From Corynebacterium sp. 74A (GTDB taxonomy: Bacteria; Actinomycetota; Actinomycetes; Mycobacteriales; Mycobacteriaceae): 64,000 nt of DNA. The notes under the pieces were generated by a model. The model made no database searches, was not told the origin of the DNA, and saw only the letters and a program-made list of their open reading frames with translations. The position numbers were made by a program, and so were the translations under genes. Below are positions 51,452 to 59,243 of the stretch, piece after piece; within the stretch, counting starts at the first letter, position 1; the number at the start of each line of letters is the position of its first letter. Location of the stretch: contig NZ_PQMG01000001.1 of NCBI RefSeq assembly GCF_008930665.1, positions 124,001 to 188,000 of the forward strand. The letters run 5' to 3'.

Positions 51452-51757
51452 CTAGCAGTTGTGCGCGAGCTGCTCGCCTTGGGTGGGCGTGATGGCGGCG
51501 ATGGCGGAGGCAGCCGCGATGCCACTGGTGCGCTCGAAGTGCAGGGGCTCGGGCACCCCCGCCGCTTGGGCTGCGGCCGCAAGACCCGCGGAGCGCGGGG
51601 TGGGGGTATGCGCCGCGGCTTTCTTCGTGGAGTGGGAGCGGGCGATCGCCAGCTGGATGGCCTTGGCCACCAGCCCGGGCTTATTCACCTGGGCCCAGGA
51701 GAGCAGGCGGGCGATGCCGTGGGTGCTCATGCGGGTGATGCGCTGAGACAGGGTCAT
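51452..51757 (-). CDS. Small conserved-looking protein coupled to glpD
   Basis: Protein of 101 residues; no family recognised. It is Ala-rich and basic in its first half, with an amphipathic N-terminal helix (ITRMSTHGIARLLSWAQVN) and no clear transmembrane segment or signal peptide. It ends in a Cys two residues from a His-Asn pair. AAAAGGACTAAACC before the ATG contains the glpD stop codon, so its translation is coupled to glpD. Strong ribosome site and tight spacing make it a real gene; a role with GlpD is inference. Confidence 0.65.
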   Translation of the reverse strand: MTLSQRITRMSTHGIARLLSWAQVNKPGLVAKAIQLAIARSHSTKKAAAHTPTPRSAGLAAAAQAAGVPEPLHFERTSGIAAASAIAAITPTQGEQLAHNC

Positions 51758-51760
51758 GGT

Positions 51761-53323
51761 TTAGTCCTTTTCTTGTCCTGCATGCACTGCCTCAACAATG
51801 CTGCTCACTTCGTCATAGGCTGCCTCGCGGTCACGCTCCACGAGGCCGATGCGGGTGCGGCGGTCGAGGATATCCTCCACCGTCAGCGCCCCTTCGTGGG
51901 TGAGGGCGAAGGCGATCTCGGCGCGGGTGATATCCAGCCCAGCTACCCGGTCGAGGGGGCGCTCGATCGGGGCCGCAGCCACCACCGTGGGGGCCTCGTA
52001 GCCATAGCGCTCCACCAAAGAGGTGGGCAGGCCCTCCAGCTCGGCCGCGGTGACCCGCAGCATATCGGGATGGGTGGGAGCGCCCACATAGGGCAGGGTG
52101 TGGGTGCGGCAGGGGCCGGCGCGTAGACCCCTGCGGCGCAGGATCTCATCGATGGCTTCCTCGGCCATGAGGCGGAACTCGGTGTATTTGCCGCCGACGA
52201 TCGAGATTAGCCCGGTGGGGGCCTCGATGGTGCTGTGGCGGCGGGAGAGATCCGCGGTGTTGCCATCCCCGCCGGCGTCGATGAGCGGGCGCAGCCCCGT
52301 GAAAGCGCCGATGACGTCCTCGCGCGTGAGCGCGGTGCCTAGGCCGCGGTTGATGGCGTGGAGGATGAACTCGATATCCTCCTCTGGGGTGGGCGGCACA
52401 TCCGGAATCGGGCCGGGGGTGTCCTCATCGGTCAGACCAATGTAGACGCGGCCGAATTGTTGCGGCAGCAGGAACACGTAACGGGAGATGGACCCGGGCA
52501 GCGGCACGGTGAGCGCACCGGTGGGATTGCCGAGGGTGGCGGCATCCACCACGATATGGGTGCCGCGGGAGGGACGGATGGTGATCTCGGGATCCACTGC
52601 CCCAGCCCACACTCCGGTGGCATTGACCACCGCGCGAGCGGAGATGCTGAACTCGGAGCCGTCGAGCACATCGCGCACGGTCACCCCGCTGCCGTGGGCC
52701 TGCACCACTTCGGCCTGGGTGATAATGCGCGCACCTTCGCCGGCGGCGGTGCGGGCCACGGCGGTGACGATGCGGGCGTCATCGATCATCTGCCCGTCAT
52801 AGTTCACCCAGGAGCCGCGGAGTTTCTCCTGCGATGCGGTGGGACACAGCTTGAGGGTTTCCTTCTTGGAGGCATAGCGGGAGCGCGGCAGCACCGCGGA
52901 GCTGGTGCCGGCCGCAATGCGCAGCATATCGCCGGCGATAAAGCCCAGGCGCATCGCCGCCTTTTGTACCAGATTGGTGTCTGCGCCCAGCAGGGCCACC
53001 TGCGGCAGTGCCCGCACCAAGTGCGGGGCGTTATGCTCCATGAGCAAGCCGCGCTCCTTGGCGGAGTGCAGCGCGATGCCGATCTCGAACTTGGCCAGAT
53101 AGCGCAGGCCCCCGTGGGCCAGCTTGGAGGACCAGCGGGAGGTGCCGAAACCGAGGTCGCGCCGCTCGAGCAGCACGGTGTTCAGGCCGCGGGTGGCGGC
53201 ATCGAGCGCGATACCGGCGCCGGTGATGCCACCGCCGATGACCACGAGATCAATATCTGCGGGGTTGTCTTTGAGATAGGCAATATCCTCCGCACGACGA
53301 GCTGCGTTTAAGGCAGTGTTCAT
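51761..53323 (-). CDS. glpD: Aerobic glycerol-3-phosphate dehydrogenase
   Basis: FAD enzyme of 520 residues. N-terminal dinucleotide motif DLVVIGGGITGAGIALDAATRG, the FGTSRWSSKLAHGGLRYL signature of the family, SFVGGKYTEFR-like SIVGGKYTEFR, and a C-terminal DAO_C domain. It oxidises glycerol-3-phosphate to DHAP at the membrane, passing electrons to quinone. ATG overlaps the stop of the TetR gene (ATGA). Gene order glpD-TetR-divergent flavoprotein-lipid kinase matches Rv2249c-Rv2252 in M. tuberculosis. Confidence 0.96.
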   Translation of the reverse strand: MNTALNAARRAEDIAYLKDNPADIDLVVIGGGITGAGIALDAATRGLNTVLLERRDLGFGTSRWSSKLAHGGLRYLAKFEIGIALHSAKERGLLMEHNAPHLVRALPQVALLGADTNLVQKAAMRLGFIAGDMLRIAAGTSSAVLPRSRYASKKETLKLCPTASQEKLRGSWVNYDGQMIDDARIVTAVARTAAGEGARIITQAEVVQAHGSGVTVRDVLDGSEFSISARAVVNATGVWAGAVDPEITIRPSRGTHIVVDAATLGNPTGALTVPLPGSISRYVFLLPQQFGRVYIGLTDEDTPGPIPDVPPTPEEDIEFILHAINRGLGTALTREDVIGAFTGLRPLIDAGGDGNTADLSRRHSTIEAPTGLISIVGGKYTEFRLMAEEAIDEILRRRGLRAGPCRTHTLPYVGAPTHPDMLRVTAAELEGLPTSLVERYGYEAPTVVAAAPIERPLDRVAGLDITRAEIAFALTHEGALTVEDILDRRTRIGLVERDREAAYDEVSSIVEAVHAGQEKD

Positions 53324-53898
53324 GGCAGTACGTACCCTTCTAGGATGATTCTCAATTCTTGGTCCCAGGTGCTGCTGGGCTGGTGCGCGCGAAGAATCGG
53401 CGCGAAGATGCGGGAGCTTAATGCGGAGTGCTGCAGAATCGAGCAGCACATGGTGGCTAGGGCGTGCGCATTGCGCTGGCAGATGGTCTCGGGCGCCTGC
53501 TGCTGCACGCGCTCGATCACCTGCTCGAGGATGGCGATGATCCTGATCTGCGACTCGCCGAGCCGCCGGAAGAAGTAGGTTCCCAGCAGCTCGGGCTGCT
53601 CCTCCACGATGATGGTGATCACGGGGTGCACGGCCACCATCCGGGCCGCATCCAGCAGGGCCTCCACCAGCTGCGGGCCGGTGGCGGGCTGCCGCTGCAG
53701 CGACATCGTGACCTCGATCAATTCGTGGGTGAGCAGCTTGCTGATCACGGCGTCCTTGCCGGAGAAACGCGCATAGAGCGTGGGGCGCGAAATCTTGGCC
53801 CCGCGGGCCACTGCGGACATGGTGGTACCGCGAATGCCCGCCTCGAGCACGAGCTCGCGGGCGGCCTGCATAATCGCTTGGTCAATATCGATCCCCAT
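53320..53898 (-). CDS. TetR-family regulator of the glycerolipid cluster
   Basis: Protein of 192 residues. N-terminal helix-turn-helix GIRGTTMSAVARGAKISRPTLYARFSGKDAV (split here only by description), then an all-alpha ligand domain. It is upstream of and overlaps glpD, and is divergent from the AGPS-like gene across 204 bases containing a perfect palindrome. Likely autoregulator and regulator of both arms; the ligand could be an acyl or glycerol compound, which is inference. A TTGACA at 53935-53930 may be the -35 of its promoter. Confidence 0.88.
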   Translation of the reverse strand: MGIDIDQAIMQAARELVLEAGIRGTTMSAVARGAKISRPTLYARFSGKDAVISKLLTHELIEVTMSLQRQPATGPQLVEALLDAARMVAVHPVITIIVEEQPELLGTYFFRRLGESQIRIIAILEQVIERVQQQAPETICQRNAHALATMCCSILQHSALSSRIFAPILRAHQPSSTWDQELRIILEGYVLP

Positions 53899-54002
53899 GG
53901 CTTCATTCTCGCCGACGCAGCTACGGGGGTGTCAACAACTCCCGCTTTACATCTTTTAGCCGCCCACCTTTGGAAACCGTATCCACCCAGCTCAGGCAGC
54001 AT

Positions 54003-54016
54003 CCCTGCATGCAGGG
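54003..54016. promoter_or_regulatory. Perfect palindrome CCCTGCATGCAGGG, candidate TetR operator
   Basis: A 14-bp perfect palindrome in the divergent region between the TetR gene and the AGPS-like gene, with partly symmetric flanks. A second imperfect repeat TGGA-N7-TCCA lies about 25 bases to the left. Size and position fit a TetR-family operator. Confidence 0.5.
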
Positions 54017-54102
54017 GTGAACTTTACACACCCCGCTCTACGACGCCTTTTGGCTGCTACACCCTCTTTCGGGCCCCCGAACGCGCTTGTAGCGTGAGCG
54101 AT

Positions 54103-55713
54103 ATGAACACTCTGCCTACTCCCCCCATGTCCTTTTCCATCTGGGGTACTGAACAGGAAGCCAAGCCTCTCAGCGCGAACCTGCAGTCGCTGGTGAGCAA
54201 GGTTGTCGGTTCCACCACTCCCCGACCCGCCCCCGCCCAGCCGGATGTGAAGATCACCGAGTCCGCGCTGAGCGAGGCCCAGATCGAGCAGCTGGCCGCG
54301 ATCGTCGGCGCCGGCTATGTCACCCAAGATCGCGAGCAGCGCATCCCGCGGGCCCGCGGCAAGTCCTACTTTGACCTCCTCGATTGGCGCGAGGACGCCG
54401 TGATCGATGTCCCCGATGCCGTGATCGCCCCGGCCAGCAACGATGAGGTGCTGGCGATCCTGCAGTGGTGCACGAACGAGCGCGTGGCCGTGGTTCCCTT
54501 CGGCGGCGGCACCTCCGTGGTCGGCGGCGTCTCTCCGCTGCGCGGTGACTTCGACGCCGTGCTCAGCCTGGATCTGGCGCGCTTCGACGCCATCGAGAAT
54601 GTGGATCCCATCAGCGGCGAGGCCACCCTGGGCGCGGGCATGTCCGGCCCCCACGCCGAGATCGCCCTGGCCGAGCATGGCCTGCAGCTCGGGCACTTCC
54701 CGCAGTCCTTCCCCTACGCCACCATTGGCGGTTTCGCCGCCACCCGCTCCTCGGGGCAAAACTCTGCCGGCTATGGCCGCTTCGACGAGATGGTGGCCTC
54801 GATGGAGGTCGTCACCCCCACCGGCATCACCACCGTTGGCGACGCCGCCCCGGCCTCGGCCGCCGGCCCAGACCTCAAGGAGGTCTTCCTCGGCTCCGAG
54901 GGCGCCTTCGGCGTGATCACCAAGGTGCGGCTGAAGGTGCACCCCATCCCCGAGGCCAAGGAGTACGAGGCCTTCGTCTTCGAGGACTTCGCCCACGGCG
55001 TTGCCGGGGTACGGGCGGTGGAACAACAGGGCACCGGCCCCACCGTGATTCGTCTCTCCGATGAGATCGAATCCGCCACAAACCTGACCTCCACCGATGC
55101 GATCGGCGAGTCCGATGCCGCCGCCCCGCACGGCTGCCTGTGTCTGACCATGTACGAGGGTACCCGCGAACATGTGGCCTCCCGCCATGAGGAGACCCGC
55201 AACCTCTTGCTGTCGATGGGCGCCACCTCCGTCGGAGAAGCCCCCGTGCGCAAGTGGGAGAAGGGCCGCTTTGGCGCGCCTGTACTGCGTGATGCCCTGC
55301 TCGATGCCGGTGTGCTCTGTGAAACCTTCGAAACGGCCACCACGTGGAGCAATGTGCCGGCGCTGAAGAAGACCGTCACAGCCGCTGTCACCGCCTCCCT
55401 CGGCGATGGCGATTCGGTGGCCCTTGTGCTCTGCCACGTATCCCATGTCTACGCCAATGGCTGCTCGCTGTATTTCACCATCCTTGGTGCGCAGAACGAT
55501 CAGCCACTCCAACAGTGGAGCACCGCCAAGCGCGCAATCCTGCAGGCCATCACCGATCATGGCGGCACCATCACCCACCACCATGCGGTGGGCAAGGATC
55601 ACGCGGGCTTCATGGACAAGGAAGTCGGCGAGATGGGCCTTGGCGTGCTGCGCGCAATCAAGAGCCACCTCGATCCCGCCGGGATCTTAAACCCAGGAAA
55701 GCTGCTGCCATGA
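54103..55713 (+). CDS. FAD-linked oxidase of the alkyl-DHAP synthase (AGPS) family
   Basis: Protein of 536 residues in the VAO/PCMH flavoprotein family. The FAD loop VPFGGGTSVVGG lies near residues 131-142, then FPYATIGGFAATRSSGQNSAGYG and LKEVFLGSEGAFGVIT. The C-terminal half resembles eukaryotic AGPS: CETFETATTW, CSLYFTI, the His triplet H492-H494 followed by VGKDHAGFM, and LDPAGILNPGKLLP. AGPS swaps an acyl chain on DHAP for a fatty alcohol to make ether lipids; other family members oxidise lactate or glycolate. The start could also be GTG 54094 or ATG 54127. Stop overlaps the lipid kinase start. Counterpart of Rv2251. Confidence 0.85.
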   Translation: MNTLPTPPMSFSIWGTEQEAKPLSANLQSLVSKVVGSTTPRPAPAQPDVKITESALSEAQIEQLAAIVGAGYVTQDREQRIPRARGKSYFDLLDWREDAVIDVPDAVIAPASNDEVLAILQWCTNERVAVVPFGGGTSVVGGVSPLRGDFDAVLSLDLARFDAIENVDPISGEATLGAGMSGPHAEIALAEHGLQLGHFPQSFPYATIGGFAATRSSGQNSAGYGRFDEMVASMEVVTPTGITTVGDAAPASAAGPDLKEVFLGSEGAFGVITKVRLKVHPIPEAKEYEAFVFEDFAHGVAGVRAVEQQGTGPTVIRLSDEIESATNLTSTDAIGESDAAAPHGCLCLTMYEGTREHVASRHEETRNLLLSMGATSVGEAPVRKWEKGRFGAPVLRDALLDAGVLCETFETATTWSNVPALKKTVTAAVTASLGDGDSVALVLCHVSHVYANGCSLYFTILGAQNDQPLQQWSTAKRAILQAITDHGGTITHHHAVGKDHAGFMDKEVGEMGLGVLRAIKSHLDPAGILNPGKLLP

Positions 55714-56633
55714 ATGAGATCGCGATCTACCAACGCGAGATCTCTCGGGTAGCGCTACTGACCAATCCTGCCGCCGGCAAGGGCGTGGCGAAGGCGAAAA
55801 GTGCCAGCGCGGAGCGCCGCTTCAACGAGCTCGGTATCGATGTGGTGAGCATCTCGGGCGCTACTCCCGCCGCCTCGGCCGAGCTGGCCCACGAGGCCGT
55901 GGCCTCCGGGGTGGATGCGCTGGTGGTCTGCGGCGGCGATGGGCTGATCAATCTGGCCCTGCAGGCCCAGGCCACGACCGATGTGCCGCTGGGTATCATT
56001 CCGGCGGGTACGGGTAATGATCACGCCCGCGAATACGGGCTGCCGCTGGATCCGGAGAAAGCCGCCGAGCTCATCGCGCGCGGGGTGTGCCTGCGCACCG
56101 ACCTCGGCGTGATGCGCACCGATAGCGGCCACGAACGCTTCTTTGGCACCTGCGTCACCCAAGGTTTCGACTCGATCGTCACCGAGCGCACCAATACCAT
56201 CTCCTGGCCCAAGGGCTCGGCCCGCTATGTGGTGGCGATTCTGCTCGAATTCCTCCACTTCCATTCCATCCCGTCCAAGATCTACCTTGACGGCACACTG
56301 GAGATCGATGAGCAGATCACTCTTGCCGCCGTGGGCAATACCCGCTCCTATGGCGGTGGCATGAAAATCTGCCCCGATGCCCTCCACAGCGATGGGCTGC
56401 TGGATCTCACGGTGTTGGGAAGGATGAACCGCTACAACGTAGCGAAGAAGTTCCCGCGCATCTACACCGGCAACATCCGCAGCGTCGACGGCGTGCACCA
56501 GTATCGTGCGAAGGAGATCCGCATCGAGATGCCGAATATGCCTGTCTACGCCGATGGGGACCGCTTCGATCTGCTGCCCATCACCTACTCCGTCGCCCGC
56601 AACGCCGGCTTCTACCTCATCCCAACCCCTTAA
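55710..56633 (+). CDS. Diacylglycerol/lipid kinase, DagK-catalytic family
   Basis: Protein of 307 residues. The nucleotide-binding elements LLTNPAAGKG, VVCGGDGLIN (about residue 72-81) and IPAGTGNDHAREYG (about 98-111) are complete, followed by the beta-sandwich domain with GGGMKICPDALHSDGLLDL. It phosphorylates diacylglycerol or a similar lipid. ATGA overlap with the AGPS-like gene indicates translational coupling. Its M. tuberculosis counterpart in the same gene order, Rv2252, is a diacylglycerol kinase linked to phosphatidylinositol mannosides. A strong terminator follows. Confidence 0.93.
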   Translation: MNEIAIYQREISRVALLTNPAAGKGVAKAKSASAERRFNELGIDVVSISGATPAASAELAHEAVASGVDALVVCGGDGLINLALQAQATTDVPLGIIPAGTGNDHAREYGLPLDPEKAAELIARGVCLRTDLGVMRTDSGHERFFGTCVTQGFDSIVTERTNTISWPKGSARYVVAILLEFLHFHSIPSKIYLDGTLEIDEQITLAAVGNTRSYGGGMKICPDALHSDGLLDLTVLGRMNRYNVAKKFPRIYTGNIRSVDGVHQYRAKEIRIEMPNMPVYADGDRFDLLPITYSVARNAGFYLIPTP

Positions 56634-56642
56634 ACACCGATT

Positions 56643-56680
56643 CACCCCTCCCCGTGGTTGCACAGGGAGGGGTGTTTTCT
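56643..56680 (+). terminator. Terminator after the lipid kinase gene
   Basis: Perfect 10-bp arms CACCCCTCCC and GGGAGGGGTG with a 12-nt loop and a TTTTCT tail, 10 nt past the stop. Confidence 0.92.
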
Positions 56681-56682
56681 AT

Positions 56683-56694
56683 GCTTATCGACGC
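56683..56694 (+). repeat. 12-bp word GCTTATCGACGC, copy 6
   Basis: Exact copy directly after the lipid-kinase terminator, between two convergent genes, where no promoter is expected. Confidence 0.6.
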
Positions 56695-56778
56695 CTACTC
56701 GCAGCCCACCCACCCCTGCGGCTATAGCGAAGACGCATCCGCCCCGTAGCCGATGCCACGGGGCGGATGGGTGCTGTT

Positions 56779-58686
56779 TTAGCGGGCGTCGATCAGCTCG
56801 GGCTCTGTGTCCTCCTCGACCTCCATCACGGCCGGGCGCTGCCGGTAGCGGAGAATGAGAACGGAGATGATTAGGCACAGCACCGTCATGACCAGCAGCA
56901 GGAACGCGGCGCTGAGATACATCGCCCCGGTATCGCCTTCCACGCCACCGATGAAGAGGTTGCGCGCATAGGTCATGGGGTGAATATCGTGCAGCAGGCG
57001 CAGCGGCTTCGGCGTGAGCTGGATGGGCCAGACGCCACCGAAGCTGAAGACGCCGTAGGCGAAGAATCCCAGCGCCAGGGTGCCGCCGATGAGCCGACCG
57101 AAGGCGATGCGCAGCAGCTGGAAGAATGCGGTGCCATTGACGGCGAGGATCACCAGGCCGAGGGCGAAGGCGGCGCGGTGCTGCACGCTAAAGCCGAGCA
57201 GGGTGCCCAACCAGGTGAGCAGGAAGAGCAGCGCAGTATTCGCAGCGGCGACGAGTCCGAAGCCGCTAAGCACCTGCCAGAGCGGGCGGCGCTCCGAATG
57301 GCGACCCAGAATATGCGGGGCGAGCATGCTCACCAGCACCATCATGAGGATGCCGAAGACCAAGATGAGGATGAAGGTGACGCCACCGGAGAGCTGCTTG
57401 GAGGTGGGATCGTTGAGATCCTGCAGCTCCTGGACGGGGTTGCGGTAGTCCTGGGAGTACACCACGGGCACCGCCATCTGCTGCGAGGAGGCCGCGATAT
57501 TGCTGATCGTAGGTGCCTGTGCGGCGCCATCGACCAGGCCGGTGCGCAGCTGGCCGGTGCCGTCTTTGAGCTGGCGGACGCCGTCGTCAAGCTGATAGGT
57601 GCCATCGAGCATCTGTCCCATGCCATCGTCGAGCTCCACCGAGCCGGAGCGCAGCTGCCCCGTGCCGTCCTTGAGCTGCAGCACACCGGAAAGATACGGG
57701 GCCTGGGGATTATTGAGGTTATAGCTCATCTCCGCCGTGCCGTTTTTCAGCAACTGCAGCTGATTGGCGAGCCCCTCGGGGTTATTATTGTCCAGCCCGG
57801 AGACGATCTCCTCGAGCTTCGCGGCCTCCTTGTGCAGCTGCACGGTATGCAGCACCGAGATCATGGGCCGTAGCTGCTCGGCGGCCGCACCGGCCTGGCG
57901 TGCCAGCGGAATGAGCTTATCGGTCAGCTGGCCCACGCCCGCATCAATCTGGGCGGCGCCAGCGCCGAGCTGGCCAGTGCCATCGAGCAGCTGGGCCATG
58001 CCATCATCGAGTTGGGCGGCGCCATCGCGCACCTGGGCGGTGCCGTCCTTGAGCTGATGGGCGCCATCGATCCCCTGCTCGGTGCCATCTTTGAGCATGG
58101 CGGCGCCATCATCGAGCTGCACCGCGCCATCGGCGGCCTCAGTGAGGCCATCGCCGAGCTGGTTCATGCCCGCGAGGATCTCGCTGGAATAGCCCTCAGT
58201 GATGCCGGCTTGGATACCGGCTTGGATGCCGGGGATCAGCCCCGCGGTCAGCAGCGGCGTATTGGTGCCGTAGTGATCGTTATAGGAGATCACCACCTCG
58301 GCCTGGTGGGGTTGATCATCAATCACCGTGGCCACCTGTTTCGAGAAATCACGGGGAATGGAGATGGTGGCCACATAGACACTTTCTTTCATCCCCGTGC
58401 TGGCCGCCTCTGCCGAGATCGAGTCCACATTGAGGTAGCTGGTCTCCACCAGCCCTTTTTCAATGTCGTCGCCAAAGTTCACCTGCTGCCCATCCTGGGT
58501 GGTGCCTTCGTCCTCATTGACTAGAGCGATCTGCACATCATCGAGGAAGTGCGAGGGATCCCACATGGACCACATCCATGCGGCCGCCACCAGAAGCGGT
58601 GCAACAAGCACCAGCACAATGGCAGAGCGGATGGCAACACGGCGCTTCCGGCCGTAGAGCGGGGGTGTGATTCGCCTAGTTTTCAT
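56779..58686 (-). CDS. YhgE/Pip-family membrane protein
   Basis: Protein of 635 residues. One transmembrane helix near residues 18-40, a large extracytoplasmic domain, then five to six C-terminal helices of the ABC-2 permease type. The extracytoplasmic part contains two blocks of a heptad-like repeat, QLxDGxx (about residues 175-255 and 335-385), predicted to form a long helix. Related proteins are phage receptors (Pip) or, in Gram-positives, associate with type VII secretion or lipid export; ligand unknown. The repeats make the DNA internally repetitive. Start ATG at 58686. No partner ATPase is nearby. Confidence 0.9.
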   Translation of the reverse strand: MKTRRITPPLYGRKRRVAIRSAIVLVLVAPLLVAAAWMWSMWDPSHFLDDVQIALVNEDEGTTQDGQQVNFGDDIEKGLVETSYLNVDSISAEAASTGMKESVYVATISIPRDFSKQVATVIDDQPHQAEVVISYNDHYGTNTPLLTAGLIPGIQAGIQAGITEGYSSEILAGMNQLGDGLTEAADGAVQLDDGAAMLKDGTEQGIDGAHQLKDGTAQVRDGAAQLDDGMAQLLDGTGQLGAGAAQIDAGVGQLTDKLIPLARQAGAAAEQLRPMISVLHTVQLHKEAAKLEEIVSGLDNNNPEGLANQLQLLKNGTAEMSYNLNNPQAPYLSGVLQLKDGTGQLRSGSVELDDGMGQMLDGTYQLDDGVRQLKDGTGQLRTGLVDGAAQAPTISNIAASSQQMAVPVVYSQDYRNPVQELQDLNDPTSKQLSGGVTFILILVFGILMMVLVSMLAPHILGRHSERRPLWQVLSGFGLVAAANTALLFLLTWLGTLLGFSVQHRAAFALGLVILAVNGTAFFQLLRIAFGRLIGGTLALGFFAYGVFSFGGVWPIQLTPKPLRLLHDIHPMTYARNLFIGGVEGDTGAMYLSAAFLLLVMTVLCLIISVLILRYRQRPAVMEVEEDTEPELIDAR

Positions 58687-59176
58687 GATGTATGTCTCGC
58701 CTCTACAACTCGCAGTGGACGGTGATACGGCGCGATACCTACCGCCTTAGGAGATCAGCAGGTGTATGCACCGTTGTTTTTTCGACACACTCCCCCTCAG
58801 AATGCGGGTAGCCGGCGGGCCGACCCTATCTCGTGTTGAGAACCGAAGACGCCCATCGACTATCGGAGCATCTTCGCACGTCAGGCGTGGGAGCGGTGTC
58901 TTAGACCTGAGAGTATTGACCACAATGAGTGCTGAATAGGCGTTCTTTACAGCTTTATGCAGATACGTACATAGCGTGGGGTAGCCCGATCATCGCTGCA
59001 GGTCACAGAAGAATCCGCAGCGTAGAGCCCGATATATCGTCACCCCCGTACCCTTTACAGGTGACAGAGCTAACCAGTACCCACATTGTGGGGGAAACGC
59101 CACATTTTCTGAGTGAACCTGCTAATCGCTCCACCGAGAGGTGTCCTCGGGCCGCGGGGCTGGTGGGGCCAGAGAA

Positions 59177-59188
59177 GCGTCGATAAGC
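59177..59188 (-). repeat. 12-bp word GCTTATCGACGC, copy 7
   Basis: Exact copy 56 nt upstream of the GCS2-family gene, reading GCGTCGATAAGC toward it. Confidence 0.6.
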
Positions 59189-59229
59189 GGCGGCAGCGCA
59201 GCTGGCCGATAGATTCAAAAAACTATAAC

Positions 59230-59235
59230 TATGAT
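59230..59235 (+). promoter_or_regulatory. -10 element of the GCS2-family gene
   Basis: TATGAT ends nine bases before the ATG at 59244, which places transcription initiation at the start codon; no Shine-Dalgarno is present. Leaderless transcription is likely. Confidence 0.45.
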
Positions 59236-59243
59236 GGGGCAGC

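Larger units (their letters stand above)
58687..59243. other. Gene-free region between YhgE-like and GCS2 genes
   Basis: About 560 bases between divergent genes without a supported coding sequence. It contains CCCACA-T-TGTGGG (59080-59092), copy 7 of the 12-bp word and a TATGAT -10 element for the right-hand gene. Composition is less GC-rich than the genes. No known riboswitch could be matched. Confidence 0.5.

Noticed and set aside
59085..59140. TPP riboswitch-like string (CTGAG ... GAACCTG)
   Set aside because: Only two short words match; the remaining conserved TPP aptamer elements are missing and no thiamine gene follows.
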